Below are positions 1-9,861 of a DNA stretch of 40,486 nucleotides, one piece after another (the stretch's first letter is position 1; each line of letters opens with the position of its first letter). The translations under genes and the position numbers were made by a program. This DNA comes from Haliea sp. Lineage in GTDB: Bacteria > Pseudomonadota > Gammaproteobacteria > Pseudomonadales > Halieaceae. Below the pieces are notes generated by a model. It was not told the DNA's origin, searched no databases, and saw only the letters and a program-made list of their open reading frames with translations. Location: the NCBI GenBank assembly GCA_030730585.1, contig JANQUV010000024.1, positions 1 to 40,486 of the forward strand. The letters run 5' to 3'.

Positions 1-10
1 GTAGCGACAG

Positions 11-30
11 ACGAGGGCTAACCCCCTCGT
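11..30. other. GC-rich hairpin at left edge
   Basis: A perfect 7-bp inverted repeat (ACGAGGG at 11-17, CCCTCGT at 24-30) encloses a six-base loop. No T-tract follows directly, so it is not a terminator by itself. It lies just before the terminator hairpin at 33-63 and may belong to the 3' end of a transcript coming from off-window to the left. Confidence 0.4.
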
Positions 31-32
31 AA

Positions 33-63
33 CAAAAAAGCCGGGCGAAGCCCGGTTTTTTTG
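33..63. terminator. Bidirectional Rho-independent terminator
   Basis: An A-run at about 34-39 is followed by a CCGGGC-GAA-GCCCGG stem-loop and a seven-base T-run (56-62). Read on either strand this is a GC stem followed by a U-tract. It can therefore stop transcription leaving uvrA, which ends at 254 on the minus strand, and transcription entering from a gene off the left edge. Confidence 0.85.
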
Positions 64-130
64 TACCTTAAAAATAAGGCTCAGACAGCCTAACGAACTC
101 CAGCTTTCTCTAATTTCTGCTTAACCGGCG

Positions 131-240
131 CTACAGTGCGGCACCCCACGGGCCTGTCCTACAGTGCGGCCCCCCACAGCGCAGTACCCTATAGCGCAGT
201 ACCCTACAGCGCAGCGCTCTAGAGCGCATACGCCCACCTG
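131..240. repeat. Degenerate 15-base tandem repeats with a palindrome
   Basis: Two 19-base copies of CTACAGTGCGGCnCCCCAC (131-149 and 159-177) differ at one base. They are followed by head-to-tail 15-base units at 178-192, 193-207 and 208-222, all starting AGCGCAG, and a partial unit from 223. Within the third unit GCGCTCTAGAGCGC (214-227) is a perfect 14-base palindrome. The block sits between the uvrA stop and the terminator. I recognise no known repeat family. Confidence 0.6.
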
Positions 241-253
241 CGCTGTCGCGCCC

Positions 254-3151
254 TTAAGCAGCAGCCGTCTTTTTCTTCCCACTACGCCCTTTCGCAGCTT
301 TACCCTCCACCCCAGCTGAACCGGCCTGACGTGCCAACAGAGGCTTCAAAAATTGCCCTGTGTAAGAGCTCGCCGTCTCGGCAACTTCTTCAGGTGTCCC
401 CGTAGCGATAATCTGCCCGCCCCCCGAGCCACCCTCAGGCCCCAGGTCCACCAGCCAGTCAGCCGTCTTAACGACGTCCAGGTTATGCTCAATGATCACC
501 ACCGTGTTGCCGTGGTCCCGCAGCCGGTGCAGCACGTCCAGCAGCTGACGAATGTCTTCAAAATGCAGGCCGGTTGTGGGTTCATCAAGGATGTATAAGG
601 TTTTTCCGGTGTCGCGTTTCGACAGTTCACGAGATAGTTTGACCCGTTGCGCTTCACCGCCTGACAGTGTCGTCGCGGCCTGCCCAAGGCGAATATAGGA
701 TAAGCCCACATCCATTAATGTCTGCAGCTTGCGCGCTATGGTGGGTACGGGTTCGAAGAAGGCGAGGGCGTCCTCCACGGTCATTTCCAGCACTTCGTGG
801 ATATTTTTGCCCTTGTAGCGAATCTCCAGAGTTTCCCGGTTGTAGCGTTTGCCCTTGCAGACATCGCAAGGAACATAGATATCGGGTAAGAAATGCATCT
901 CTACCTTGGTGACGCCGTCTCCCTGGCAGGCTTCGCAGCGCCCGCCCTTGACGTTGAAGCTGAAACGGCCTGGCTTGTAACCGCGCGACCTTGCTTCTTG
1001 CGTGCCCGAGAACATTTCGCGTACCGGTGTGAAAATGCCGGTGTAGGTGGCTGGGTTGGAGCGGGGTGTGCGACCAATCGGGCTTTGGTCGATATCAATG
1101 CACTTGTCGATATGTTGCATGCCGCTGATGCTTTTATAGGGCGCTGCAGTTAGCGTTGTCGCGCCATTCAGCTCAGTGGCTGCAAGGGGGTATAGCGTAT
1201 TATTGATCAGGGTTGATTTACCTGAGCCAGACACGCCGGTGACACAGGTGAGTAGGCCCAAAGGCAGATCGAGTGTCACACCCTGAAGGTTGTTGCCCGT
1301 GGCGCCCGCCAGTGTCAGCATCTTTTTGGGGTTCACCTTGGTTCGCTTCTGCGGCACCGCGATTGAGCGCTTGCCGGAAAGATAGGCGCCGGTCAGTGAC
1401 TGCTCATTCGACAAGATGTCCTCAAGGCTGCCCTGCGCAACAATACGCCCGCCGTGTACGCCGGCACCCGGGCCTATGTCGATAATGTGGTCAGCGCTGC
1501 GAATGGCGTCTTCATCGTGCTCTACCACCAGCACGGTGTTGCCCAGGTCGCGCAAGTGGGTGAGTGTACCTAGCAGGCGCTCGTTGTCCCGTTGGTGGAG
1601 GCCAATGGAAGGCTCATCGAGGATATACATAACCCCGACCAGCCCAGCGCCAATTTGCGAGGCGAGGCGAATGCGCTGCGCCTCGCCGCCGGATAAGGTT
1701 TCCGCGGAACGGCTCAGCGTCAGATAGTTGAGGCCGACATCAACCAGAAAGCGATACCGTGCGCGCAATTCCTTGAGAATCTTGCTGGCAATCTCGCCCT
1801 TGCGGCCTTCCAACTGCAGTGTGCCAAAGTAGATTTCTGCTTCCCCGACCGGCATCTCGGCAATACTGGGCAGGTTACGGTCATCCACGAATACGTGCCG
1901 TGCGTCGCTGCAAAGCCGAGTGCCGGCACAGGCGGGGCAAGGTTGCGTAGACATGAATTTGAAGAGTTCTTCTCGCACGGATTGCGACTCCGTATCCCGG
2001 TAGCGACGTTCCATGTTGGGCAGGATTCCCTCGAACGGATGCTTGCGCCTGTGCACATCACCGCGGTCGTTCATGTAGGAGAACGAGATATCCTCATCGC
2101 CACTGCCGTGAAGAATGGCTTCCTGATGAGTTTTGTTTAATTTGGCAAACGGCGTATCGATGGAGAAGCCATAGTGGTCGGCAAGGCTGGTCAGCATATG
2201 AAAGTAGTACACATTGCGGCGGTCCCAGCCGCGTATGGCACCCTCTGCAAGGCTCGATTCCGGGTGTAACACGATGCGCGCTGCATCGAAATACTGCTTG
2301 ACCCCCAGCCCGTCACAGCTGGAGCAGGCACCTGCCGGGTTGTTGAAGGAAAACAGCCTGGGTTCCAATTCGTCAATGCTGTGGCCGCAAACAGGGCAGG
2401 CGAAGCGGGCGGAGAACATGATGTCTTGCCCGTCACCGTCCATGTGGCTGATGGTCGCCAAGCCGTCCGTTAGGCCCAGCGCCGTTTCGAAAGACTCTGC
2501 CAGTCGCAGGCTCAGGTCTGCGCGTACCTTGAACCGGTCCACCACCACTTCGATATCGTGTTTGCGCTTCTTGTCGAGGTCCGGGAGGTCGTCGAGGTCG
2601 GTAATGATGCCGTCTACTCGAGCGCGCACAAAGCCTGCAGCGCGCAGTTCCTCAAACACGTGCAAGTGTTCGCCTTTGCGTGCGCGAACCACAGGTGCCA
2701 GCAGCATGAGCTTGCTGCCTTCCGGCATTGCCAGCACCGTATCAACCATCTGGCTGACAGTTTGGGCCTGCAGGCTTGCGCCGTGTTCCGGGCAGCGCGG
2801 CTCTCCGACGCGTGCATAAAGCAGACGCAGGTAATCGTAAATTTCCGTGATGGTGCCCACGGTGGAGCGGGGATTGTGTGAGGTCGATTTTTGCTCGATG
2901 GAGATTGCCGGAGACAGGCCTTCAATATGGTCCATGTCGGGCTTCTCCATCATGGACAGAAATTGCCGCGCATAGGTCGACAGCGACTCGACGTAACGCC
3001 GTTGTCCCTCTGCGTACAACGTATCGAAGGCAAGCGATGACTTGCCGGACCCGGACAAGCCAGTGATGACCACCAATTTATCCCGGGGAATGTCGATATC
3101 GATGTTCTTCAGATTGTGGGTGCGCGCACCGCGGACGATAATGGTGTCCAT
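254..3151 (-). CDS. uvrA: UvrA, excinuclease ABC subunit A
   Basis: This is the DNA-damage sensor of nucleotide excision repair: an ATPase dimer that finds bulky or UV lesions and loads UvrB. The 965-residue product has the full family architecture. There are two ABC ATPase modules, each with a Walker A motif (GLSGSGKS near residue 31 and GVSGSGKS near 640) and a signature ([18 protein letters not shown]). There are two zinc modules of the CxxC type (CPVCG...CSSC and CEAC...CDVC). The start is set at 3151 ([14 protein letters not shown]), the usual UvrA N-terminus, preceded by a GGAG ribosome site. The open frame extends upstream to 3283 but the extra residues do not look like UvrA. It is divergent from the MFS gene, as in pseudomonads, and works with the downstream ssb and the photolyases at 35.7-38.8 kb in genome maintenance. 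Confidence 0.98.
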   Translation of the reverse strand: MDTIIVRGARTHNLKNIDIDIPRDKLVVITGLSGSGKSSLAFDTLYAEGQRRYVESLSTYARQFLSMMEKPDMDHIEGLSPAISIEQKSTSHNPRSTVGTITEIYDYLRLLYARVGEPRCPEHGASLQAQTVSQMVDTVLAMPEGSKLMLLAPVVRARKGEHLHVFEELRAAGFVRARVDGIITDLDDLPDLDKKRKHDIEVVVDRFKVRADLSLRLAESFETALGLTDGLATISHMDGDGQDIMFSARFACPVCGHSIDELEPRLFSFNNPAGACSSCDGLGVKQYFDAARIVLHPESSLAEGAIRGWDRRNVYYFHMLTSLADHYGFSIDTPFAKLNKTHQEAILHGSGDEDISFSYMNDRGDVHRRKHPFEGILPNMERRYRDTESQSVREELFKFMSTQPCPACAGTRLCSDARHVFVDDRNLPSIAEMPVGEAEIYFGTLQLEGRKGEIASKILKELRARYRFLVDVGLNYLTLSRSAETLSGGEAQRIRLASQIGAGLVGVMYILDEPSIGLHQRDNERLLGTLTHLRDLGNTVLVVEHDEDAIRSADHIIDIGPGAGVHGGRIVAQGSLEDILSNEQSLTGAYLSGKRSIAVPQKRTKVNPKKMLTLAGATGNNLQGVTLDLPLGLLTCVTGVSGSGKSTLINNTLYPLAATELNGATTLTAAPYKSISGMQHIDKCIDIDQSPIGRTPRSNPATYTGIFTPVREMFSGTQEARSRGYKPGRFSFNVKGGRCEACQGDGVTKVEMHFLPDIYVPCDVCKGKRYNRETLEIRYKGKNIHEVLEMTVEDALAFFEPVPTIARKLQTLMDVGLSYIRLGQAATTLSGGEAQRVKLSRELSKRDTGKTLYILDEPTTGLHFEDIRQLLDVLHRLRDHGNTVVIIEHNLDVVKTADWLVDLGPEGGSGGGQIIATGTPEEVAETASSYTGQFLKPLLARQAGSAGVEGKAAKGRSGKKKTAAA

Positions 3152-3217
3152 GTGTCTCCGGTTAGGGTCTGCCAGTCGAACCCGGCAGTATAGGTGGTGT
3201 TGTTGTGTCGAGGCAAA

Positions 3218-3245
3218 ATTATACGGGGTGTTACGCAGCTGGCAA
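3218..3245 (-). promoter_or_regulatory. Sigma-70-type promoter for uvrA
   Basis: Read on the minus strand, TTGCCA (3245-3240), a 16-base spacer and a perfect TATAAT (3223-3218) lie 67 bases upstream of the uvrA start codon. I found no CTG-N10-CAG LexA box in the 3152-3300 interval, so SOS control of uvrA is not evident here, unlike in E. coli. Confidence 0.6.
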
Positions 3246-3327
3246 TGTAGTGGATGCCACTGTGAAAGCGAAGCTGTTACCATAGTGGCTTTTGGAAAGT
3301 GCCCGCCTTGTGATTACCGAACACCCC

Positions 3328-4521
3328 ATGTCAGCTGTTGAGCGGCGCTCAGTGGCGTCGCTCGCCTTGCTCTACAACGTCCGCATGCTGGGTCTGTTCA
3401 TGGTGCTGCCGCTGTTGGCGTTGTATGCCGTGGACTTCCAGGGCGCGACCCCAGCGCTTATTGGCGTTGCGTTGGGCGCCTATGGGCTGACGCAGGCCTG
3501 CCTGCAAATCCCCTTCGGCTGGCTATCGGACCGCATTGGGCGCAAGCCGGTAATTGTTGGCGGTTTGCTCATTTTTGCCATTGGCAGTGTGGTTGCTGCC
3601 TTTGCTGAGAGCATCTACGGCATTATTGCCGGCCGCGCGCTGCAAGGGGCGGGGGCCATAGCCAGCAGTGTGATGGCCCTCGTGGCCGACCTCACCTCAC
3701 AAGAGCAGCGCACCAAAGCGATGGCGGTCGTTGGTGCCAGCATTGGCCTGGCGTTTGCGGTGGCGCTTGTGTTGGGCCCGCTGATTGCCGGGCTTGGTGG
3801 CCTTGAAGCCGTGTTCGGTGTGACCGCGGCGCTGGCGTTAACGGGTATTGTTGTAGTGCTCTGGCAAGTGCCGGATCCGCCACGCAACGGTATGTTGCAT
3901 GCCGAAGTGGGCGCTCGTCCGCGGCTGTTCCAGGCTAGCCTGCGCAACCCGGCGCTGTTGCGTCTCGATGTGGGGATATTTGCGCTGCACTTTGTGCTCA
4001 TGGCGAGCTTCCAGATCGTGCCGGGTGCACTGGAGTCTGTTGTGGGTATCTCGAGAGAGGACCACTGGCAGGTGTATCTCCCAGCGGTGTTACTGTCGGT
4101 GGTGGGCATTGTGCCGTTGATGCGTTTGGCTGAGCGCGGCGGGCGTCACCATTTGGTGTTTTTGATTGCGATAGCGGTACTCATGGTGGCCTTAACGCTG
4201 TTAGGCCTGGCGTCGATCCCGTGGTTGTTCTGCGCCGCTCTGTGGCTGTTCTTTGTTGGTTTCAATTACATGGAGGCCGTTCTGCCTTCCATGGTGAGTA
4301 AGGCTGTATCGCCTGATGCCAAAGGCACCGCGTTAGGAATTTTCTCCACCGCACAATTTTTGGGTATTTTTGCCGGCGGTGTTGCCGGTGGCTGGGTGCT
4401 ACAAAATTACGGCATCGTTGGCATTACCGAGCTGTGTCTCGTTGTAGTGGCAGTGTGGATGCTGGTTGTAATGCGTATTCCAGCGGCTGAGCGGGCTGCA
4501 CTGGGCGGTGCCTCTTCCTGA
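3328..4521 (+). CDS. MFS transporter (drug/metabolite efflux type)
   Basis: This is a 12-helix major facilitator, probably a proton-driven exporter in the inner membrane. Visible features are dense hydrophobic segments along the whole chain and the MFS motif A in the loop after helix 2 ([12 protein letters not shown]). A Gly/Ala-rich helix with [14 protein letters not shown] follows, and the total length of about 400 residues is normal for the family. The substrate cannot be told from sequence. An MFS gene divergent from uvrA is a common gammaproteobacterial arrangement. The start is uncertain. ATG at 3328 gives [15 protein letters not shown] at 3310 has a better-placed GGAAAG; and TTG at 3292 is also in frame. 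Confidence 0.88.
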   Translation: MSAVERRSVASLALLYNVRMLGLFMVLPLLALYAVDFQGATPALIGVALGAYGLTQACLQIPFGWLSDRIGRKPVIVGGLLIFAIGSVVAAFAESIYGIIAGRALQGAGAIASSVMALVADLTSQEQRTKAMAVVGASIGLAFAVALVLGPLIAGLGGLEAVFGVTAALALTGIVVVLWQVPDPPRNGMLHAEVGARPRLFQASLRNPALLRLDVGIFALHFVLMASFQIVPGALESVVGISREDHWQVYLPAVLLSVVGIVPLMRLAERGGRHHLVFLIAIAVLMVALTLLGLASIPWLFCAALWLFFVGFNYMEAVLPSMVSKAVSPDAKGTALGIFSTAQFLGIFAGGVAGGWVLQNYGIVGITELCLVVVAVWMLVVMRIPAAERAALGGASS

Positions 4522-4597
4522 GTCTCGTGTTCAGCCCAGGGTAGCACCACCTGCAGAGGCTCCCGAGTGCAGGGATGATCGGTTTTGGCCGTATGTG

Positions 4598-4629
4598 CTG
4601 TCGCAATTGCACAGTCGGATTGTTATAGT
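4598..4629 (+). promoter_or_regulatory. Extended -10 promoter of ssb with overlapping palindrome
   Basis: TGTTATAGT at 4621-4629 is an extended -10 element (TGnTATAAT-like), about 50 bases before the ssb start codon. No good -35 is present. Instead a palindromic CTGT-N9-ACAG (4598-4614), with GCAATTGC inside, covers the -35 position. It resembles a LexA operator but has one base too many between the half-sites. Confidence 0.45.
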
Positions 4630-4677
4630 CTTTTTCGTAGTTATTTATCGCTAACCGTCCACAAGAGAGGGGTTATC

Positions 4678-5193
4678 ATGGCTTCAAGGGGCGTTAATAA
4701 AGTCATACTGGTGGGTAATCTGGGGGCGGATCCTGAAACGCGCTACATGCCCTCGGGCGGTGCGGTCACCAACGTCAATCTGGCCACGTCAGAAAGCTGG
4801 AAAGATAAGCAGACCGGCCAGCCCCAAGAGCGCACCGAATGGCACCGTGTCGTGTTTTTCAATCGGCTGGCGGAAGTCGCGGGCGAGTATCTGAAAAAGG
4901 GTTCCAAGGTTTATGTTGAGGGCGCTTTGCGCACTCGCAAGTGGCAGGGTCAGGACGGCCAAGACCGTTACACCACGGAAATCGTTGCGAATGAAATGCA
5001 GATGCTCGATAGCCGTACGGGCGGTGGTCAAATGGGCGGCGAAAATGATGGGCGCGATGATTACAGCCAGAGCCCTCCACCACAGCAGGCGTCGGCGCCT
5101 GCACCTGCCAGCGGCGGTAGTTCACGCCCTCCTGCGCCAAGCCAGCCCGCCCCCACCGATTTTGCCGACTTTGACGACGATATCCCGTTCTAA
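4678..5193 (+). CDS. ssb: Single-stranded DNA-binding protein SSB
   Basis: SSB is a tetrameric protein that coats single-stranded DNA in replication, repair and recombination and recruits partners through its tail. The 171-residue product begins [16 protein letters not shown], the classic OB-fold start. It continues through the OB fold to about residue 110 and has a Gln/Pro/Ala-rich disordered linker. It ends with the conserved acidic tip DFDDDIPF. The ATG at 4678 follows GAGAGGGG at the right distance; the open frame reaches back to 4585 but that extension is not SSB-like. It is transcribed with the MFS gene's orientation but from its own apparent promoter, and it is followed 48 bases later by the Rossmann-fold gene. 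Confidence 0.98.
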   Translation: MASRGVNKVILVGNLGADPETRYMPSGGAVTNVNLATSESWKDKQTGQPQERTEWHRVVFFNRLAEVAGEYLKKGSKVYVEGALRTRKWQGQDGQDRYTTEIVANEMQMLDSRTGGGQMGGENDGRDDYSQSPPPQQASAPAPASGGSSRPPAPSQPAPTDFADFDDDIPF

Positions 5194-5241
5194 GTCGCGC
5201 TGTCTTCTGGCAGTTGTTACGAATTTGAGGGAGAGCCGGTT

Positions 5242-6129
5242 GTGCGTGTACTGCTGATCGGTTCAGACGGTTCCCTTGGTCTTGCGCTGGTTGATCACTT
5301 AAAGCGATGGGGGCGGCACGATCTAGAGAGCGTCTCCAGTTCGGTATCGCGCTGGAAAAGTGAGCGTCACGCCAAAAAACTCATTCGTCGGGCACGCGCT
5401 GATATCGTTGTCGATGCTCGGTTGCAGGCCGCTGTCGACAGTGGCGAGTTAGTCGGCGAACTGGATATCGAGCGAAGTCGCTGGTTAGCCAAGGCTTGTC
5501 AACGCAGCGGTGCCAGCTATTTTTTGGTGTCATCAGCGCGCGTGTTTGCGGGGGATGCTGAGCGCGCCTACCGCGAGCAAGATATAGCCGATAATCCCGA
5601 GACGGTGGGCCGCCTGCTGGCCGCGGCCGAGGAACGGGTGCGTGAAACCTGTGATCGGCATGTTGTTCTGCGCTTGGGCCCGGTATTTTCCGCTGAGGGC
5701 ATTAATGTACTGTCGCATATGCTGGAGCAGTTAATAGCAGGGGGCAGCCTGCTGCTGGAGAACCGGCTGCGCGGCTGCCCTGTTGAATCAGCAGACGCCG
5801 CTCGTGTGGTGGCGGGTATACTGGATCAGTTGGGAGCGGGATCCGAATCCTGGGGTACTTATCATTACTGCAGTACAGACCCGACCAACTGCTACGAGTT
5901 TGCCGAAGCTTTACTGGCATCGGCCTCCCAGTTCTCCAGGTTTTCAGCCGACGCAGTGCAACTGCAGTTGCTTGAAAGCGTGGGGCCAGCACTAAACCGA
6001 TCGCTGCAGTGTGATGCAATTCGCAGTACATTTGCGATCAAGCAAGTTTCCTGGCGCAGCTTTGTGGCAGATACCGTACGCCATTATTTCTATCAACGTC
6101 AGCAGCTTCAAGCGCAAAAGGAGGTTTAA
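5242..6129 (+). CDS. RmlD-like Rossmann-fold protein lacking YxxxK
   Basis: This 295-residue protein belongs to the extended SDR/RmlD (sugar nucleotide-binding) family. The N-terminus has a dinucleotide-binding glycine motif (GSDGSLG, residues 7-13). The body aligns by eye with dTDP-4-dehydrorhamnose reductase: SSARVFAG at about 97-104 matches STDYVFDG, and HVVLRLGPVF matches HLIFRTSWVY. At the position of the catalytic YxxxK it reads VGRLL, with Val122 for Tyr and Leu126 for Lys, so dehydrogenase activity is doubtful. It could be a regulatory relative (MAT2B is such a case in animals) or use other residues. The start is GTG 5242 after GAGGGAGAG. It is probably cotranscribed with moaB, which starts six bases after its stop codon. 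Its role is unknown. Confidence 0.8.
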   Translation: MRVLLIGSDGSLGLALVDHLKRWGRHDLESVSSSVSRWKSERHAKKLIRRARADIVVDARLQAAVDSGELVGELDIERSRWLAKACQRSGASYFLVSSARVFAGDAERAYREQDIADNPETVGRLLAAAEERVRETCDRHVVLRLGPVFSAEGINVLSHMLEQLIAGGSLLLENRLRGCPVESADAARVVAGILDQLGAGSESWGTYHYCSTDPTNCYEFAEALLASASQFSRFSADAVQLQLLESVGPALNRSLQCDAIRSTFAIKQVSWRSFVADTVRHYFYQRQQLQAQKEV

Positions 6130-6134
6130 GCCCA

Positions 6135-6668
6135 GTGCTCGATGTTTCCGACGCCACTGCCCCTGTTGCGCTGTCTATTGCTGTGCTCACTGTCTCCGAC
6201 ACGCGTACCCCCGACACCGACACGTCCGGCCAATACCTGGTGCGTGCGCTGGAGGAAGCCGGCCATCGTTGCCACACGCACAGCATAGTCCGGGATGATA
6301 TTTACCAGATTCGCGCGCGGCTTTCTGCCTGGATCGCGGAGCCTGCCGTGCAGGCCGTGCTGGTTACCGGCGGTACCGGCTTTGCGGGGCGCGATTCCAC
6401 GCCGGAGGCCGTCGCGCCGTTGTTTGACAAGTTCATCGAAGGATTTGGTGAGGTGTTTCGTGCGCTGTCCCTCGCTGAAATTGGCTCGTCCACCATCCAG
6501 TCACGGGCGTTAGCCGGCATGGCCAACCATACAGTGATTTTTTGTATGCCGGGGTCAACAGGCGCCTGCCGCACGGCCTGGGCGGGTATCATTCGCGACC
6601 AGCTTGATAGCCGCCACCGTCCTTGCAATTTCGTTGGCGTGTTGCAGTCGGGCCCGTCGGGCTCGTGA
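6135..6668 (+). CDS. moaB: MoaB, molybdenum cofactor biosynthesis protein B
   Basis: MoaB is of the MogA/MoaB fold, which binds molybdopterin and in several lineages adenylylates it before molybdenum insertion. The 177-residue product shows the family's first beta strand ([13 protein letters not shown]) and the pterin-binding loop ([18 protein letters not shown], around residues 75-92). It also has the [11 protein letters not shown] motif near the C-terminus. The start is GTG 6135, preceded by a strong AAGGAGG inside the end of the previous gene. It overlaps moeA by GTGA, so the two are translationally coupled. With moeA it covers the late steps of cofactor synthesis; no moaA, moaC, moaD or moaE is in the window. 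Confidence 0.95.
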   Translation: MLDVSDATAPVALSIAVLTVSDTRTPDTDTSGQYLVRALEEAGHRCHTHSIVRDDIYQIRARLSAWIAEPAVQAVLVTGGTGFAGRDSTPEAVAPLFDKFIEGFGEVFRALSLAEIGSSTIQSRALAGMANHTVIFCMPGSTGACRTAWAGIIRDQLDSRHRPCNFVGVLQSGPSGS

Positions 6669-7867
6669 GCACATTGCTGCCGGTGGCCGAGGCGCTGGCC
6701 ATTTTGCTGGCCAGCGCGCCAGCGCCGCCGTCAGCTCAAATACGTTCTTTACATGCAGCCTGCGGCGCTGTGCTGGCGGCGGATGTGGTGTCGCCCGTTG
6801 CGGTGCCACCCGAAGACAACAGTGCCATGGATGGCTATGCGCTGCGTGCCGCCGATGCCGTCACAGCGTTGCCCATTAGCCAACGTATTGTCGCTGGGCA
6901 GGCGGCTGCGCCACTTGCGCCGGGAACTGCTGCGCGGATATTCACCGGAGCGCCGGCGCCCGCCGGCGCCGATGCTGTGGTTGCACAGGAGCAGTGCCAG
7001 GAGGTGAATGGCCTGCTGCACGTTCGCGGCCCCGTGCGGCCTGCTGATCATATTAGGCTGCGTGGGCAGGATGTTGCTGTTGGCACTTGTGTGTTTGAGC
7101 AGGGTCGGCGCCTGCGAGCCGAAGACTTGGGCTTGCTCGCGTCGTTGGGCTGCGCTGAGGTGGCAGTGCGCCGTCCGCTGCGGGTGGCGTTGCTGTCGAC
7201 AGGGGATGAGTTGGTCGAGCCCGGTGCGCAGCCCCTGTTGCCCGGTCAAATCTACAATAGCAACGTGTACATGCTGGCGGCCCTGGTGCGTGGTTTGGGT
7301 ATGGAAGCGGTGGATTGTGGCCGCGTGGCAGATACGCCTGAGGCCACCGCGGCAGCGCTGACCGAGGCGGCGTCGGGTGCCGACTGCGTGATTAGCTCCG
7401 GGGGTGTGTCGGTTGGGGATGAAGATCACGTACGCAAGCAGGTGGAGCGCTTGGGCTCACTTACCCTGTGGCGCTTGGCGATCAAGCCGGGTAAGCCACT
7501 GGCCTTTGGTGATGTGTTGGGTGTGCCATTTCTGGGGCTGCCCGGCAATCCTACCTCCAGCTTCGTGACGTTTTGCCTGCTAGCAAGGCCGTTTCTTTTA
7601 CGCGCTCAAGGAGTCGCTGACGTAGAGCCGCTCTGGCTGCGTGCCCGGGCGGCGTTCAGCCGCAGCAAGCCCGATAGCCGGCAGGAATATTTACGTGTGA
7701 CCGTGGAGTCTGGAGCGGGAGGTTTGCGCATCGTGCCGTTTGCCAACCAGAGTTCTGGCGTGCTGAGTTCGGTGTGCTACAGCAATGCTTTGGCGCTGAT
7801 ACCGCCAGCGACGCCAGTGACCGAGGGTGATTGGCTGGACGTTGTGTTGCTGGATTCTCTGACCTGA
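6665..7867 (+). CDS. moeA: MoeA, molybdopterin molybdenumtransferase
   Basis: MoeA inserts molybdate into adenylylated molybdopterin. The 400-residue product has the family landmarks in order: [13 protein letters not shown] (about residues 47-59), [12 protein letters not shown] and [14 protein letters not shown] in the MogA-like domain. The [11 protein letters not shown] loop follows, and then a C-terminal beta domain of about 80 residues. I chose GTG 6665, whose bases overlap the moaB stop (GTGA), over the longer frame from TTG 6623, which lies inside moaB and lacks MoeA-like sequence. It is convergent with fabB, with only 34 bases between the two stops and no obvious terminator there. Confidence 0.96.
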   Translation: MSTLLPVAEALAILLASAPAPPSAQIRSLHAACGAVLAADVVSPVAVPPEDNSAMDGYALRAADAVTALPISQRIVAGQAAAPLAPGTAARIFTGAPAPAGADAVVAQEQCQEVNGLLHVRGPVRPADHIRLRGQDVAVGTCVFEQGRRLRAEDLGLLASLGCAEVAVRRPLRVALLSTGDELVEPGAQPLLPGQIYNSNVYMLAALVRGLGMEAVDCGRVADTPEATAAALTEAASGADCVISSGGVSVGDEDHVRKQVERLGSLTLWRLAIKPGKPLAFGDVLGVPFLGLPGNPTSSFVTFCLLARPFLLRAQGVADVEPLWLRARAAFSRSKPDSRQEYLRVTVESGAGGLRIVPFANQSSGVLSSVCYSNALALIPPATPVTEGDWLDVVLLDSLT

Positions 7868-7901
7868 AAGCACCGCGCCAAAACCCGCTGCCTTTGCGCG
7901 C

Positions 7902-9128
7902 TCAGCGGATATATTTCTGGAAGACCAGTGACGCGTTGGTACCGCCAAAGCCGAAGCTGTTCGACATCACGCGCTGCAAATCCACGTTGTCGTGGCGTGC
8001 AGTGGCAATCGGCAGCCCTTCCGCTTCCGGGTCCAATGTGTCGATGTTGGCCGAGGCGGCAATAAAACCCTCCTGTTGCATAAGCAGCGAATAGATTGCT
8101 TCCTGGACACCTGCAGCACCCAACGAGTGCCCTGACAACGACTTGGTCGACCCCACAACCGGAATATGATCCCGGTCCCGGTAGGCTTCACGCACCGCTT
8201 TCAGTTCTTGAATATCGCCAGCCGGGGTGCTGGTACCGTGTGCGTTAATGTAGTCGATCGGCCCGGTTACCGTCGCAAGTGCTTGCTGCATGCAGCGCAC
8301 TGCTCCCTCGCCGGACGGAGCTACCATGTCGTAGCCATCCGAGGTGGCGCCGTAGCCTACCAATTCGGCGTAGATGTGTGCGCCCCGCGCCACAGCATGT
8401 TCCAGCTCTTCTAGCACCAGCATGCCGCCGCCGCCCGCGATCACAAAACCATCCCGGTTGGCATCGTAAGCGCGCGATGCGCGTTCCGGCGTTTCATTGT
8501 ACTTGGTTGACAGCGCACCCATGGCGTCGAACAAGCTGCTGAGGGTCCAGTGCAGCTCTTCGCCACCGCCCGCGAACACAACATCCTGCTTGTTCATTTG
8601 AATCTGCTCCATGGCGCTGCCGATGCAGTGTGCGCTGGTGGAGCAGGCAGACGAGATCGAGTAGTTCACACCCTTGATGCGAAACGGTGTGGCGAGGCAG
8701 GCCGACACAGTGCTGCCCATGGTCTGGGTGACGCGGTAAGGGCCCACTCGGCGCAGGCCTTTTTCACGCAGGATATCGGCCGCCTCCGTCTGGCTGGCCG
8801 ACGATGCGCCGCCAGAACCGGCGATAATACCGGTGCGGACATTCGAAACATCCTTCTCGCCCAACCCTGAATCGGCAATGGCCTGCTGCATCGAGATATA
8901 CGCATAGGCTGCGGCATCCCCCATGAAGCGCAGCTGCTTGCGATCAATGTGATCGGCGACCACGATGTTCGGGGCGCCGGCAACGTGTGAGCGCATCCCT
9001 ATGTCTATCTGTTCCTGGCGCAGGCTAATGCCAGAGCGGCCTGCGCGCAGAGCCTCAGTGACCGTTTTGGCATCGTTGCCTAAACACGACACGATGCCAA
9101 GCCCTGTGATGACTACCCGTCTGCTCAT
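7902..9128 (-). CDS. fabB: FabB, 3-oxoacyl-ACP synthase I
   Basis: FabB is the condensing enzyme that elongates the cis-3-decenoyl-ACP made by FabA and so commits carbon to unsaturated fatty acids. In this 408-residue thiolase-fold protein the catalytic triad is visible: Cys162 in [10 protein letters not shown], His297 in [11 protein letters not shown] and His334 in [11 protein letters not shown]. These lie within one residue of the E. coli C163/H298/H333 positions. The start is taken at 9128 ([11 protein letters not shown]); the frame runs on to 9200 but would overlap fabA. It lies four bases after the fabA stop, forming a fabA-fabB operon. Confidence 0.98.
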   Translation of the reverse strand: MSRRVVITGLGIVSCLGNDAKTVTEALRAGRSGISLRQEQIDIGMRSHVAGAPNIVVADHIDRKQLRFMGDAAAYAYISMQQAIADSGLGEKDVSNVRTGIIAGSGGASSASQTEAADILREKGLRRVGPYRVTQTMGSTVSACLATPFRIKGVNYSISSACSTSAHCIGSAMEQIQMNKQDVVFAGGGEELHWTLSSLFDAMGALSTKYNETPERASRAYDANRDGFVIAGGGGMLVLEELEHAVARGAHIYAELVGYGATSDGYDMVAPSGEGAVRCMQQALATVTGPIDYINAHGTSTPAGDIQELKAVREAYRDRDHIPVVGSTKSLSGHSLGAAGVQEAIYSLLMQQEGFIAASANIDTLDPEAEGLPIATARHDNVDLQRVMSNSFGFGGTNASLVFQKYIR

Positions 9129-9132
9129 AGGA

Positions 9133-9648
9133 TTAGAATGACTCCGTAGAAGTAAACAAGCCAACCCGAAGGTCGTTTGCAGTGTAGATGTCGCGGCCAT
9201 CTACGGACACAACACCATCGGCAATACCCATGATCAGCTTGCGCTCGATAACCCGTTTGATATGGATGTGATAGCCCACTTTTTTGGCGCTGGGAACGAC
9301 CTGCCCGGTAAACTTGACGTCGCCAGAACCCAATGCGCGACCGCGGCCCGGGTTGCCGCGCCAGCCAAGGAAAAAGCCGACCAGCTGCCACATAGCGTCG
9401 AGACCGAGGCAGCCAGGCATAACCGGGTCGCCCGGAAAATGGCACTGAAAAAACCAGAGGTCTGGATGAATGTCCAACTCGGCAATGATTTCGCCTTTAC
9501 CGTAACGCCCGCCCTCTGAGCTGACATGGGTGATCCGGTCGAGCATAAGCATGTTGTCGGTAGGCAGTTGTGCGTTGCCGGGGCCGAAGAGGTGACCGTG
9601 GCCGCAGGCGACCAGTTCGTCTTTGGTGAATGCGTTTTGTGCGGTCAT
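9133..9648 (-). CDS. fabA: FabA, 3-hydroxydecanoyl-ACP dehydratase/isomerase
   Basis: FabA dehydrates 3-hydroxydecanoyl-ACP and isomerises the trans-2 product to cis-3, the oxygen-independent branch point to unsaturated fatty acids. The 171-residue hot-dog-fold protein has the usual length. Its two active-site residues sit at the family positions: His70 in [11 protein letters not shown] and Asp84 in GLDAMWQ. It is the first gene of the fabA-fabB operon, with a four-base gap to fabB. Upstream is the long structured gap shared with the divergent mannose operon. I could not identify a convincing FabR, DesT or FadR operator. Confidence 0.98.
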   Translation of the reverse strand: MTAQNAFTKDELVACGHGHLFGPGNAQLPTDNMLMLDRITHVSSEGGRYGKGEIIAELDIHPDLWFFQCHFPGDPVMPGCLGLDAMWQLVGFFLGWRGNPGRGRALGSGDVKFTGQVVPSAKKVGYHIHIKRVIERKLIMGIADGVVSVDGRDIYTANDLRVGLFTSTESF

Positions 9649-9741
9649 AGTGTTTCCAATCAGGCCCAGATGCTGGGCGGGGCGACATGCCCTCGTGATG
9701 GCCGGTCTTAGCGCCCGACGGTTAGAGCGTATCAGGTGACC

Positions 9742-9769
9742 ATTTTAAACTCTGTAGGGCACAAGTCCA
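9742..9769 (-). promoter_or_regulatory. Possible fabA promoter
   Basis: On the minus strand TGGACT (9769-9764), a 16-base spacer and TAAAAT (9747-9742) lie about 93 bases upstream of fabA. The -10 matches five of six and the -35 four of six. It is the best candidate in the gap. Confidence 0.35.
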
Positions 9770-9827
9770 GCGCTGAGGGTTGGATGGTGTGTGTATGCGT
9801 TGGTGGGTGCCTGAGTATGCAGACCGA

Positions 9828-9861
9828 TTTGGGTGGGCGGCCCAGCGGGCCGCCGACCAAA
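9828..9861. other. Long GC-rich hairpin in the fabA-manC gap
   Basis: The gene-free stretch 9649-9997 is 349 bases long. It contains a perfect eight-base stem (GGCGGCCC at 9836-9843, GGGCCGCC at 9847-9854) with a three-base loop. This is continued outward, after a small internal loop, by TTTGG (9828-9832) pairing with CCAAA (9857-9861). GTGGGTG (9803-9809) can pair with CACCCAC (9888-9894) around it. The interval is strongly strand-biased, G/T-rich up to about 9840 and C/A-rich after it. No T-tract follows. It may be a leader RNA, a small RNA or a regulatory structure; I cannot assign it. Confidence 0.5.

Noticed and set aside
131-240. A CRISPR array
   Set aside because: Units are only 15-19 bases, contiguous and degenerate, with no constant-length spacers and no cas genes.
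3152-3283. An N-terminal extension of UvrA
   Set aside because: The UvrA N-terminus starts at [14 protein letters not shown] with a good ribosome site. The extension contains the likely promoter.
9720-9760. A FadR- or FabR-like operator upstream of fabA
   Set aside because: TGGTCACCTGA on the minus strand has one FadR-like half-site only, and no FabR palindrome is present. The match is too weak to claim.
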